Below are positions 35,470 through 47,777 of a stretch of 64,000 nucleotides of DNA, one piece after another. Each line of letters begins with the position of its first letter. Positions within the stretch are counted from its first letter, which is position 1. The notes under the pieces were generated by a model that had not been told where the DNA came from, ran no database searches, and saw only the letters and a program-made list of their open reading frames with translations. Both the position numbers and the translations under genes were made by a program. Source of the DNA: Blastobasis lacticolella. Lineage: Eukaryota; Arthropoda; Insecta; Lepidoptera; Blastobasidae. The stretch covers positions 12,685,001 through 12,749,000 of the forward strand of contig LR990054.1 in assembly GCA_905147135.1 (NCBI GenBank), given 5' to 3'.

Positions 35470-38400
35470 TCCGCTCAATAGAGCGGCAACAATAACAAAT
35501 ATTGTAAAAGTCCGTGCGCGTGCGTCTAACGGCCGTGGCTGATTGAAGACGGCAAGCGCCACCCACTAGCAATGGTGGCAATAGTGGCAAATGGCAACCG
35601 CGTCGTGGAATAGCGGAATAGAATAGGCAGTTCGAAACTGACCTCTTCATAGGGATGGGAACAATGTTATCGACGATTTTTGCGGAGACGTGGTTTGTCG
35701 ATTGACTTTTTAACAGTCTAGAGACACAAAATAACCTAATCCTAAAACAATCAAAATAGGTATACCTGCTTACTATTCTTTCTTCTAATTTTATGAAAAT
35801 GTGTTTGTCCAGTTGACGCGCTTTCACAGCGAAACCGCTGCATCGATCTTAATGGATTTGAAAAAGGATAAAGCTTGCACCTCGGACAGTGACATAGGAC
35901 ATTTTAACGAAATTTGCAAGGACATAAGTAGGTAAATAGTAAATATTGCTTTATGATATTATGTTACCTACCCTAATTGAAATAATCAACGATTAACTGC
36001 AACTAACTACATAATCCGTTGTCCCAACCGATAAATTCTAATAAAACCCAATTGGGGCCAGCAGTAAGTTCAAACAATTATCGTATATTGATTTACGATC
36101 GTCCAAATTATCATTATGAATAAAGAAATAGAAAGAACCCCGATAAATGCTTAACAAAGCGTCGAGGCTAATTGGAGTTGAGAGGAATGGATTGTTATCG
36201 TTCTCTTTAAGCGTGTCAATAAATACTGCGGTTTGGTATGTGGCTGTTGACATCGGTGTCGTGGTTGTGTACGCCGGGAGCGGTTAAGCGCTGCGTCGGG
36301 CGATATATCAGCGTGCAAATTGGCAATCAGCAGCCATTGATCAGCCGAGCGGACCCCCGCTGCCGCGGCGCAATGGCAGCCCAACCAGACTACCGCCAGG
36401 CGCCACTCCAATAATCCCTTTAATGAATCGCCGACTCCAATAATCATATATTAATCAAACAAACACCAACCGCACAACAATGACTAATAAAATCGACCGA
36501 AACCCGCAAAATAAATGAGCTCATAACTTAACGCGGCAATATATCTGACAGGGCGTTACCATCACGATTATCGTGTCCAGAAATTGTTGGTGATATCACC
36601 CGTAATGATTCCATTGTAGATGAAAAAATATATTTAAAATAATGTAACAACAGAAACGAAGCGATGACAACACTACATCAACAATCGTTTGACGCAATGT
36701 ATGCGTCACTGGCGGGAGCGAGGGCCCGGTGTTTGTCGTTGGTATTAGCGCGCCAAAAATGCATTTATAACAAAAACAAAGTGTTCCCAAATAGAATGGC
36801 TATTATAAGATCAAACAGTTCGCTAAATGGGCGGCCATTAACACTGCCCACCGGCATAGGCGACGCAATCAATGCGATGCTAATCGACTCGCCGGCTATC
36901 TCGATTTTAGCACATCGATACTAATTACCAATTACCACGCGCCACTACAGATAGGACGGCCGCCTTCCCTATTCACGACGCTGCTATTGCTTTGCTCGTA
37001 TGTCTTCTCAGGAATCTAAAATTTCAAATTAAATCTAGGAATACAAGAAAAAGTTTTGTCCGTTTTAGGAATGTCTATAAAAAAAGCAGAACCCCCTTTA
37101 GAACTGAAAACATTTGGTGGTAAACGACGTAAAAGGACCTAATATCGATGCAGTAACTGTGTAGAGTTGTGGACTGTAGCGGTACATTTCTTTCGGGCTG
37201 CAACGCTACCGCCCTGCAACACAGCCGTTTGACGCCACGCCACGCGGAAACCAGACAACGGATAAATTATTGCTCTCCCTTCGCCGGGACACAAAGGAGG
37301 AGACTGGGATTTTTTTTCACGTTTCTGCGTATAATTGAGGTGTAATTTCGCGTACAATGGGCGCTGCGGCCGAACCGCCGGCGTGACCTCCCGACGCACG
37401 CGCACAATGGGAATAAAACTATTAGAAAGTCCCTTTGTCCGCGACGCCTTGTGATCAACGGTGATTTACAGCAATCTAAGCCGTCCACATAAATTAAGTC
37501 ATAACAGATACCATACGCTTTTACTTAGCGGCTTTGACGCCTGTAAATTAACAAAAGCGAGCGCATGGATTGATGAGGTACGTCATAACGTTTCAAAGGA
37601 CGTCTTTATGCGCGCCGATGCCGTGTGAGGAACGCCGGAATGAGTCGGCTCGAATCTGGGTTATTATGACGCTCGGACGAGTTCTTTATTAATTACGGGG
37701 TCCTTTACGCCCTGATGAATATTCAACGGGAAGCAACACCCAGTCCTCCCTCGGCGCCGTACCGCGGCCCGGCCAGTTTCGACTCCGATTTTTACGAGCG
37801 TGTAATGTTATATCATTAGGCTCATGCCGATAGCCGATAAGTGCAACACTGGAGCGGCGGCCAATAAAAAAAAGTCGGCGATATAGAACACATTACAAGC
37901 GTTCCCAAGCCTGTCAACGGTTTATGACTTTTTTATTCATCCCGATATGTCCAGAGGAAACGCAACACCACTCCCGATTCGAATTTCCTAGTGGACACTC
38001 CAGTGTGCCATAAAAATGTGTAAACGAACTCTTTAGTTTAAACCACTCGCCGAGCAATAAATTGGACTTATCAAGTACGCGAGTAAGTAGTTTTATGCGA
38101 GTGTAGACAAAAATAAAGAAATTGTTTCAAGCAACGCAGATATGCTCACGAAAACGCACTTGCATTAAGACACTCGCATTACAAATAAACGATATCTTAT
38201 AACACGCACGCGCACGACATTCCTTGTGGATCATAAAAGGACAAAATTCGAACGTGTAACCGATACGTTCACAATAATCATCTCTTGTTATGGCAACTTG
38301 TCAAAATAACAAAAATAACGCGTAAAACAATACGCGGCTTACCTGGGAACGGCGTCCGTCCGAGTGCGGAGTCCCACATTATTCCCTCACACGCCCCTCG

Positions 38401-38700
38401 GACCACACTAAGTCCGCGCGGACCACACATTCAAGGCAAAGGATCGATATCGATAACAGCCGATAACTATTGCTTTTAGCTGCAACGGTCACGTAGTTAT
38501 CCGCTATCCGTAACCGATTAACGGTGTGAGATATCGAACAGTCACATTAAGATGCCGATTATATTACTGAACGTCACCTGTTTAGGTGAAATCGGAACGG
38601 TTGCCTACACACTATTCTGGTGATTGTCCATGAATATTAAACGAAATACTTACTGATATCAAGTTTAACTATCTGTAGCTGGGTTCCTATGTTTAGAGAT
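35470..38700. other. Second GC-rich regulatory-looking block
   Basis: 35500-35640, 36150-36450, 36660-36960, 37140-37480 and 37560-38560 contain GC-rich text with TAATTA, AATCGATA and CAATTA words and no convincing exon. Open frames on both strands overlap, which argues against coding. Looks like the conserved non-coding clusters near insect developmental genes, but conservation was not tested. Confidence 0.4.
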
Positions 38701-38881
38701 TGTTTTTGTGTTTCACGCTCATACTAATGTTGTTGTTACCAAAGCTCTAGGTAATAAACGCTACCAAATTAGCAGATCTGTTCAAAAGTTTAAGTACATA
38801 GCCGTTAAGTATTTGATAAACGTTTCAGTATTCGGGTGCTAATGAGTAACTGTGCCTAATATGCATTGAACTCTTGTCTAG

Positions 38882-39000
38882 GTAGTATGTACGTAGGTAG
38901 TATTTTTTCTCTGTGGTGATATTTCACTACCCAGAAAAAAATTTATTAGTATTTTTTTCTCTGTGGTATCACTACCCAGAAAAAATTACTACGTACCTAC
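38882..39000. repeat. Nested direct and inverted repeat
   Basis: Two tandem copies of about 48 bp (38897-38940 and 38945-38991), each with a stretch TTTTTTCTCTGTGGT and CACTACCCAGAAAAAA, are bracketed by GTATGTACGTAGGTAGTA on the left and TACTACGTACCTACCTAC on the right, which are reverse complements. The sequence can fold either as two small hairpins or one long one. Confidence 0.65.
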
Positions 39001-40840
39001 CTACTTACTTACTATAGTAGGTACCTAACTATTCAAAAAACTTACAAAACTATTTTTGGACCGGTCGCCTTAAGTCCATCGATTTTCAATTTTGATTTTC
39101 GTTCGTCTCGAGGCGAGCGGTTCAAAAATAGGACCCAAGCCCATCCGTCCACAACAGCTGCAGAAATCGAAAACTTAACTTAATTATTCAGCCGTGCTTG
39201 CTGTGTGCTTACTCCGGCCGGCTTGTAATACCTACCTAAATAAAAATTTCACAAGCGCAGTAAGTAATGTGCGTCGTTAATATCTTCATAAGAAGCGTCC
39301 GTGAGTGCGCATAATGAAAACATGAGCGTTTGTCAAAGTCGTTGGTCCAATTGTATGCACTGAAGCTGGAGTTTTAATAACATAAAATTGTATTGCGAAT
39401 AAAGAAAATATTATTTTTGTGTGCTCACGAGCTTTGCGTTGGCTTTGTCGAGTGTTTCTGTTTGTTTGATTGATATATAAATGTCACAACGCATATGGCG
39501 CCTGCAGAACGCATCGGGTCGGACGATGAAAGTCAAAACATGTCGTAAAAATTGTTTATCTGTTTGATTGAATCGTTGAAACGAAGCTCGTCGACGCCCC
39601 GGGCGGTAGGAGACGATCTTATTGAAGTACTGAGCTAACGAGAAGGGATTTTATCTGGTACAGTCTTTGCCAGTTCAAAGTGCTCAAAATGGCTTCGATT
39701 CTCCTGAGTAGCACAGCACATACCTTCTCAAATTGTATTTAAATTCTGTACGCGCCTAAGTGCCATCTGCCAACTGTAATAGTTGAATGGAAGAAAACGC
39801 CCTCGTAACTGTCACCATTCATCATAATTATAACAAAAACCGGCAAAAAGTGCGACTAATCGTCTACGTGACGACAAAACTGACGCACCTTTACAGTCGC
39901 CGAAAACGTAATCGCCATTATTTATAATTTCAAAGTCGCTACTTTGCTATTGACGTAAAGTAATTTAAAGAATGAAACGTGACAGACAATTTAAAAAATA
40001 AAATATACGGACCCATGGGAAAACTAATCTTCGGCAATGAATCATACACAAGCGCAACAGTTGGGTCAAGAGTTGTATCAAATTACACCTACCGATTGCC
40101 ATTAAGGTAATATCCCTTTATAATTCAAACTGAACAAAACTATCCAAATTTATGGGCAGATCCCGTTGAGTTTAGAAACGGAATCAAAGCGCCACGTACG
40201 GGAGAAAGAAATAAAGGATTTGTAAAAAAAAAGTTGAAAGATGCAGAGATAAAAGGCATCTACTATTCATAGGGCCGCACGAGCACCCGCTGTTTTATCA
40301 AATACGGGATTAGTGCTTTGGAAGCCGGCCTTTCTTTTGTACGAGGCAGCAAATATTATGACACGCGGCTGTGTAAACACAGGGTGGAAGTATAAAGGAT
40401 TAAGGTCATATCTTCTATCCTAATAAAATACGTAAAGTGGGAATGAATTGCTAGGTTGTGGTAGTAATTCTTGTGGTTCCAAAGATAAAAAAGCTAGTTC
40501 GGACAGCCAGACAGCTAGCCGTTTTGGAGGCTCCAACTGAGATGGATTGACGCACCATTATACCGCCAACCCCTTCCATTAAGAGTGTTTAGAAAGCAAC
40601 CTTGTCAGAAGAACTAACTAGTATCTCCGTAGACTAGAAAATAAGCCGCAGCGTTTTTTTGTTTGGAATGCTGCGATCTGCAATCCGTTTTGAGATTGAG
40701 TGGAATTAATGTCAATGACGTTCTGTAACGCTCAAGTCCGGACTGTTACGAATTGGTGATAATGTGACTGATATTGTTTAAGGAACCCAGTAACACCCCG
40801 CGCCGTTGCTAAAGGAAAACAATATGAACTGACCACTCAC

Positions 40841-40860
40841 CACTGCTCATCCCAGCACAT
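40841..40860 (-). CDS. Candidate 20-nt micro-exon
   Basis: On the minus strand the acceptor GCCTGATTGTTCCGCAG (40861) is followed by only 20 bases, six codons plus two bases (ATG TGC TGG GAT GAG CAG TG), and then a strong donor GTGAGTGG at 40840. Read in phase 0 it gives MCWDEQ plus a split codon. Its end phase is compatible with the exon at 13255 and with a weaker candidate at 31912-31849. Both splice sites are better than expected by chance, but 20 nt cannot prove an exon. Confidence 0.25.
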
Positions 40861-41059
40861 CTGCGGAACAATCAGGCACAGATCAAGATTGTTTGCTGTT
40901 TGGCGAAGCATCTCTCGGTCAAGTGAACGCTCGCGTAGGCCCAGGCGGAGACAGTTAGACAAACACGCATTGTGTGTTATGCAGGCGAAGTGAACTCGTC
41001 GCAGTGTGTAGACCAATAACGAGGTACGTCGGGCCTTTGAAGGCAGAAAGCACGTGCTA

Positions 41060-43780
41060 ATAAGTGAATGTCTGTAGACAAACCTAAGCTTCTAAGTGAC
41101 TAGGTTTCCATTTTAGCCATAGAAATGGTGCTGAGAATCATGTATATAGCCTCACAGTAATTAAGGGCAGCATTGAAAACTAATACGATATGTAGTGACC
41201 AAATTCTAAATTTCATAAAAATAAAACCTGCTACTTTTTTACTACTACTTTATTACTAACAGGAACTTGACCAAAATGTCGCCTGGTGGTAATGGTTTAT
41301 GAGGCCGAAAATGGAGCCTAAGCATAATCATCGGCGTGCGAGGGCCTGGGGTCCGCTACCTACTTCTCCTTGTCCACTTCTCTCGGTCGGTTATCCTTAA
41401 CGACGACGTCAAATCTTCGCTTTATGGGCTTGCCTCTCCTTCCCGTGCCTGCATGGGGTTGGCACGGCCAGACAATTATAATCTGGAATCTGCTTAGTTT
41501 ACTTATCTGCAAATAAGCATCGTATTGTTATTCCCGCCACCACTTTACGGGGCATTTACATTTTACCGATTACGTTAAAAGTAACGACATCTAGCGGACA
41601 ACTACAAAACTTTATACATCTCTTGTTTACGTGGCCTAATAACTAACCGGTAGCACGATAGACGGCGCTTTTGGTATTGAGTGTTACATCGAAAACTCAA
41701 CAGAGGGCGCTGGAAACCTAGAACGTTTTAGGTAAATAATAAACTAAATTCATAATAATAGTATGTAATTTATTTCAATAAACTCAAAACACAAGAGCAA
41801 ACAGACCAGTCAACTAAATAAACGTTCATAGCTTACAACAGGTAACGCTTTACAATGGTAACCTCGAATTGGTACAAAATGCTATAATTGCATTGCAGTT
41901 GGTGATGTTCATAGCTGCATCCATATTTGTTGAACAAATTATTATTATAATTAACTATATAGGAAATCAAACAGCCCATCATGCGTAATATACGGTATAA
42001 AATCAGTTAACAAGGTAACACCTATTGAACTATCATCATACAATATCATTGACTTGTCCATTTCGACGAAAGCATCGACACGTACTGATACAAATTTAAA
42101 GTTCGCTTTCTACAACTACCGCTTTCCAGATAGGGTAGGGTGGCCGAAGACTGCGTACAATCGGTACAATAGATTTCTCAAAACAAGAGTAACCACCCTG
42201 TAGGTACTCATAATTTGCGTATTTAACAATGCGTCAGAAAAGGTCTGAAATTCTGAATGAACTCAGTGAGTACCTACACCATCCCCATAATATCTATCAA
42301 TCCTTACTCCTTACAGGAGTTTCTTTCATTATTATTTACTAAGTACCGAAGGCAGTGCATAAGCCTACCCTGTTTACACTTTGAACTGTCTCCGATTTGT
42401 ACTCGCATCCATACAGATGCCAGCTCTTCTTATACTGGTGGAGGGTAGGTTGATGTTGCCTTCTGAGCACGGACCCGTGATTATATAAATATCAAGATAT
42501 TATGTCATCATGTTGTCTTATATAAAAAAATTTAAACAAATTTGGTCACTTTGGCGTAACTATTTAATTTTAGGTAGCTATATTTCAAAGGCCATGCGTC
42601 AGTCAACAAAAAATACTAAATGGCTACTTACGAAAATAAACTTTTGTTAATCGCCAGGAACATACTTTATCAAACAAATGAAGGAACATTGACATACTTT
42701 TTTTTACATGATCTATTATAGAAACATTCTAATTGTTAATACAGATACGTACGTTAAGAGTACTTCAGTAAAGCGAGTGCTTACATTTATGATAGATCTT
42801 TATGGCTATTTATTTATATCACATTTACAAGAAATTATCTTAACATATGAACCAAGATAAATCTTCACTCTTGATATCGATAGGGCTAAAATTCAAGCTA
42901 ATAATTTAGCTGAGTTCTTTTTATTTAACTAACATCTAATTTACAAGCAACTTGTGTTGTTTATAAATGACATATGGTAGCCTCGTCGAAGCTGCATCAT
43001 TAATTATATCGACTAGTTTTATTTCTATAAATACTAATAGAAGTTTATATTCGCTATGTTTGAGTCGTTCAGCGTTACATATTTGGCAAATTTTGGCTAA
43101 AACTATATCGCAAAAGAAAAATCACATTAGTGCTAAGTTAGAAAAGGGTAACAGTATAGCGTCGTAATTCAGTAAAATTTAAAATGAGCGCTTAATGGCG
43201 AATAGGTCAAGATACACATACATAATTATTATTATACAAATTGTATTACACAATATATGCCTTTCATTTCATTCCATTTTAGTTTTCAAACATTCTAACT
43301 ACTGAATTTGCTAAATAACAGAAATTACAAAGACGCCATTCCGCGCTCTTAAACATAACCCAATCATAAGACATCGATCCAATAAATATTCAAACGTCCG
43401 AGATATGAGATCCCTATGAGTAAAAATGTTCTTTTTTGAGAATAATGTTCTCATAAACATTTGCTTTAATATTTGTGCATCTTATGCTTTAAAATAATGA
43501 CGGATAACATTCGATATCATTCTCCATCTTCGCTTGCCAGCATTGGCGGCTATTATCCCTTCATTGCCAAAACCTCTATTATTTAGAGACAGTAAGTGAA
43601 AGTTATATGATTATAACAAATAAATTACCAGTTACTGAAGATCATATCTCCTACCGTAGATTGAATCAGATTTTTTCTAGTCATCGTTTAAACTTGGAAG
43701 AACATGTATGAGCTAAGTTGTTGTAATGTCCTAAAAAGTTTCAACCTTAAACATCATCAACCTTCTTACAAGATGTACTC
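41060..43780. other. AT-rich stretch with minor repeat scraps
   Basis: Contains scraps of the 20.5 kb LINE (41281-41325) and of the tRNA-headed SINE (CGTGCGAGGGCCTGGGGTCC, 41336-41355). The rest is AT-rich with no supported gene; a 66-codon frame at 42967-43167 has no splice context or family text. Confidence 0.45.
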
Positions 43781-43785
43781 ATATC

Positions 43786-44020
43786 ATCACAGCCCATAAC
43801 AGTCCACTGCAGGACTTCGGGCCTCTCCCACGAAAGGGGAGGTCATTGCCATAATCTCCACGCTTGGCAGGCGGGTTGGAGATCGCAGTGCAGTTGATGT
43901 AAATCTACCCAGAAAGATGCTGCTGCCCATCTTTCGGATTTGTCCCTTAGTCGCCTCTTACGACACCCACGGGAAGAGATGGGGTGGTGCTATTCTTTGA
44001 GGTGGCGGCACCACACACCA
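43786..44020 (+). mobile_element. Dispersed repeat with 'tacgacacccacgggaagag' end
   Basis: Best copy of a family present at 91-140, 16308-16500, 30327-30545 and reversed at 56385-56515. Consensus blocks in order: CATCACAGCCCATAACAGTC, GGGCCTCTCCCACGAAAGGG, CATAATCTCCACGCTTGGCA, GGCGGGTTGGAGATCGCAGT, GATGCTGCTGCCCATCTTTC and TTACGACACCCACGGGAAGA. No RNA polymerase III boxes seen; probably a LINE or other retroposon 3' part. Confidence 0.65.
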
Positions 44021-44091
44021 CAAGATGTACTAGGGAACATTTAACACCTACATATTATTATCTCACGTGCATTTTTAATTCGTTTGCTAGA

Positions 44092-44157
44092 TTATTGCGT
44101 TTTCCTTTTAGTGGATTTTTTTGCGCGGGGTATTGTAGCCGAGGCTGACAGCATTGC
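44092..44157 (-). CDS. Candidate short terminal exon with basic tail
   Basis: On the minus strand, a pyrimidine-rich tract ending TTATTTCCAG (acceptor at 44159-44158) is followed in phase 0 by 21 codons and TAA: AMLSASATIPRAKK then a Lys/Arg-rich end (STKRKTQ). The acceptor is one of the strongest in this part of the window. The exon lies about 0.7 kb beyond the stop of the large exon at 44877, and AATAAA on the minus strand (44226-44221) precedes it. It could be an alternative last exon of the REEP gene (exon 3 also ends in phase 0) or of the neighbouring low-complexity protein. A chance match is possible because it is short. Confidence 0.35.
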   Translation of the reverse strand, partial: AMLSASATIPRAKKSTKRKTQ

Positions 44158-44876
44158 CTGGAAATAAGATAAAAACAATGAAAAGAAATATAAAAGAAGC
44201 ACAAGCCAGTAAACATCTATTTTATTTAGTGACAACGGTCTTATGAGTATTTCAAAATACTTTTGTTGTTTAAATGTGAAATACACTAGTAATTTATAAA
44301 CCATTATGGTGAACAACTTCTCATGTTTTACTGAAGTAGATAATCACTTCATTTGAAATGTCGCCGTTTCACAAAATAACTTCTGATTAAGTTAGAGATA
44401 AGTTTATAGTAATTTAATAGTGGCGCCAGTTCAAATTTTATCCAAATATAAGGAAAAGAAACGAAAATAATAACTCAAACACACAAACATCTAAAATCAC
44501 TCATTTGTCAAATATCAAACACAGTTAAATCAATATCAGTTTAAAATAAAAATAAATACAATACAATGAATATTTATGGAAAAAAACTCCACACTGACAC
44601 CATATCAATAAATAAATAAATAAATACAAGTAAAATACAAACAAGTTAAATAATAATACAATACAAATAACAGCAGTCTAGATTAATCGGGCACATCAAG
44701 TGTAAGAAATGTTGGGCGCTTGAGAATGGTTTTCACTCTACGCTTCGAGCACTACTGATGCAAGCAGCACATGCAATACAAACAACATGCACGTACGCAT
44801 ACCGAATAAAAAATAAACATACTGTTTTCCCTAAATCTTGAATGATAATGAAAAAGGTCTAGGATTTGGGAAGACC

Positions 44877-46267
44877 TCAAACATCGGTAGATTTTGATGC
44901 AGTCGGAATTTCCTCATGTAAAGAAACAAATTTATACTCAGGGTGGGTCTCTAACTTCTCTTCTATGACTTTTAATAATGCGTTACTCTTGTCCATTATT
45001 TCTTGCGATACAGATTCTGTATCAAAATCGTTTGCATCGCTAAAAGTGAAGTTATCTTCATTCACTTTAACATCATCAGTTCCCATGTCAACATTTAAAC
45101 AACTTTGATAATCTTCAATGGGTTTTTCCGCGGTTGAAGACCGTCGGCTATTATCGCTAGATGATACTGAATCTTTACTTTTGTCGTCAGATTTATTCCA
45201 AAATGCTAATTTTCCAGGAATTTGCAACAATTTTCCAATACCTGAAGTACTTCCTTTTGGAATTTTGGCTGGTGATTTAGATTTATGACGTCGTTTCTTT
45301 TCGGCGATAGGATTAACCACGTGTAGCCCTTTGAAGTTACCACTCTCTCTGATAGTTTCGTTGGGCATCCTATTGACGATATCTACTAGACTTTCTTGGG
45401 AAGTAGTGCTTACTGCATCTGAGATAGTTGAAGTACTCTCCTTCGTTTCCTTTACTTCAATATTTTCAATTTTAGGCGGTGCTGGAGCCTTACCTTTACC
45501 ATATCTACCTTTAGGAGATTTTCTTTTTGACTTTGGAGAGTTATCAGGAGTACCAAAAGAAGCTTCATCGTCGCTGTCAGCAGAATAATTTTCATTTGGC
45601 GACATTTCTAAACTAGCACAATCCTGGTGATCATCAGTGTCAGTAGCGATTTCTGCTTCTGGTTTGGATTTCTCTTCTCCTGCTGACACGAATGTACTTG
45701 TGTCAGCTACACTACTATTAACATCAACCGTGTTCTTAGTATCGATTTCATTGTTATTTTTAGTTTTACCATCGGTCTCTCCATTGTTATTATTAGGAAT
45801 CGACATATTTACATTACCTTGGTCATTATTCACATCAATAGCATTTTCAAATGTATGTTCATCGATAGATGTACTTGCAATATTTATACTTTCACACTTT
45901 AGTACCTGTTCTGTATCAGAATATGCATTCACTGCGCTATCCTCTTGTCGATCTTGGTTTACTTTATCCGATTTGTTTAAATCTTGTTTATTGGTTAAAT
46001 TGTCTTTGTTTGCCGTTTCTGTTTGGTCCCTTTGCATGAAATTTGGTTTGCTATTATTTGGTACTTGGTCACCTAATATTTGAATAATTTTTATTTGGTC
46101 TCCTACATATTGATATAGGAAGGGCGGGTCTGATTGGGATATAAATAGTGGGGATGGCGATAGGTTTACAAGAGAGGGCATATTCGCATAATCAAAAGTA
46201 TCGTCGTCGTGTAGCTCCTCGATGATTACTTCATTATCCTTTAAATAAAAAGTACTTAAGTCTATAT
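44877..46267 (-). CDS. Large terminal-type exon, low-complexity acidic/Ser-rich protein, unassigned
   Basis: Open for 462 codons to TGA at 44879-44877, by far the longest frame in the window. The frame reaches up to 46469, but the first 67 codons are hydrophobic AT-rich intron-like text; a strong acceptor TATTTCTTTTAG at 46268 gives the likely exon start (one base needed from the previous exon). The product is acidic and rich in Asn, Ser, Lys and Asp, with no membrane segment. Visible blocks: EELHDDDTFDYANMPSLVNL near the start, a long Asn/Asp-rich middle, then DNSPKSKRKSPKGRYGKGKAP, a basic KKRRHKSKSPAKIPKGS segment with GIGKLLQIPGKLAFWNK, and a C-terminus predicted helical. SP/KSP sites suggest phosphorylation and possibly cytoskeletal binding (inference). 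None of the identified REEP exons ends in the right phase, although a weaker acceptor TTTAAAG at about 46231 would be phase 0. It may be a distal REEP isoform exon or another gene. Confidence 0.8.
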
Positions 46268-46829
46268 CTAAAAGAAATATAAATAAGGAATAATGTATAA
46301 ATGCATAAACAGACTTATAGAATAATAAGAAATAGATGACTATTATGATTGAAGACACATGCAATGAAATAATTTTATCTAAAAACCCAGTAAAACGTAA
46401 TATAAAATAATAAAACTTAATGAAGTGAAATATAATCAATCTAATAGCGAGCACATAAATCAAACACACAGTAAATACCTCTATTATAATTTTTTACCTA
46501 AATAATAAAATATCTATAGGTACCATAAAACATTTTATTAATAAATATTGATATTTTAGTTATATTATGAAGCTAAAGGCCACTAATTCGGGTATATAAT
46601 AGTAATATTTATATTGAGCGCGGCATATATCCTACATATTCAATATTAATCATGGGATTAAATATATTTTCAAACATTTCTATTCAACCAACTCCAAGCA
46701 CCATTCCTACCCTGACATTATTCCATCGAATTTCAAAGCCCACAAAATAACTTTTGAATATTAAAATTATTTTTAAGTGATGGTGAATCATAAAGATTAT
46801 TGCTATCCAAACAAATATATATTGTTTAA

Positions 46830-46962
46830 TTAATTAACAATTCCTCCTAAGCAGTTGTTCACTTCCATAACTTTCACCCACACTTTGAAGTGAAGTTGTA
46901 GAAAACATTGTTCCATAATCAAACTCCTAAATCTAGATCGCAGTTCTGTCTTCTCACAGGAA
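46830..46962 (-). CDS. Candidate alternative terminal exon (two overlapping frames)
   Basis: The acceptor CTTGGTCTTTTAG at 46963 is followed by one base and 43 codons to TAA at 46832-46830. That phase fits the two-base overhang of REEP exon 4. Within it, a second weaker acceptor (GATTTAG at 46927) opens a different frame of 30 codons beginning EFDYGTMFSTTSLQSVGES and ending LLRRNC, stop at 46836-46834; this peptide looks more protein-like in composition. Only one, or neither, can be right. No known domain is seen. Confidence 0.22.
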
Positions 46963-47777
46963 CTAAAAGACCAAGAAAAGAAAATGTAATAATACACTAT
47001 CTTCGTTAGGATATTTTCATAATAAATGCGTATCTTTTTTAAATGCGTAACAGTGTTTGATATAATGGAATTTATATTTGTAACACTAATTTAGAAATTA
47101 CTTTTTATTTGCGTTCAGAAAATAGTGAGTCATCAATGCAACTGCACCATAAAGGTGAAAATTATTTGAACCTACTGTGAAAGTAGAGTAAAATATTTTT
47201 TTTAATTATTTACCTAATTATTTTGCTTTGAAAAAAATACGCGTACAATAAGTACGCGTATTTACGTCACGAATAGAAGAGGAACCAATTTTTTAAATGT
47301 AATGTAGGTGGTAATACGGAAACGACTACAACCGTTACCCACTAAGGGATTACTTAAATTGACTCACCCCTGTCCCTCGGCCAATCAGGTGGCAAAGATT
47401 TGAAGGCACGAGGTGCCTAGTTAGGCTGGTGGTAACGATGACTTCACTATTCTCTTAATACAAATAAACTTTATAGACACAACTCCTCGTATGCACAGTT
47501 GTACAGTAAAAAAAAAAAATCGTATGTACACGTACATTTGAGGAACTGTATTAACTTAAAAATATCTACTCACGTATAACCTTAATTTGTAAGTTATAAC
47601 CAAATACGTTGTAAGAAGAGAAATCTAAAAATCGAAAAGTTTATCTTTTTTTACTCCCCTCGTCTTTACGCTCCTCGACAAACTCTTAAGACATTTTTCA
47701 GCAATTAATAATTTACGTCGTCAAATGCTCGATAAGTCGATTACTGACTTCTCTAAAGCCTATTAGAAATAGCATGG

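Noticed and set aside
45637..46083. 148-codon plus-strand frame, and 45331-45588
   Set aside because: Antisense shadows of the large minus-strand exon; Ser/Leu-rich as expected from reading acidic/Asn-rich codons backwards.
46268..46469. Upstream 67 codons of the large frame as a signal or membrane domain
   Set aside because: Hydrophobic text arises from AT-rich intron DNA ahead of a strong acceptor; no start context.
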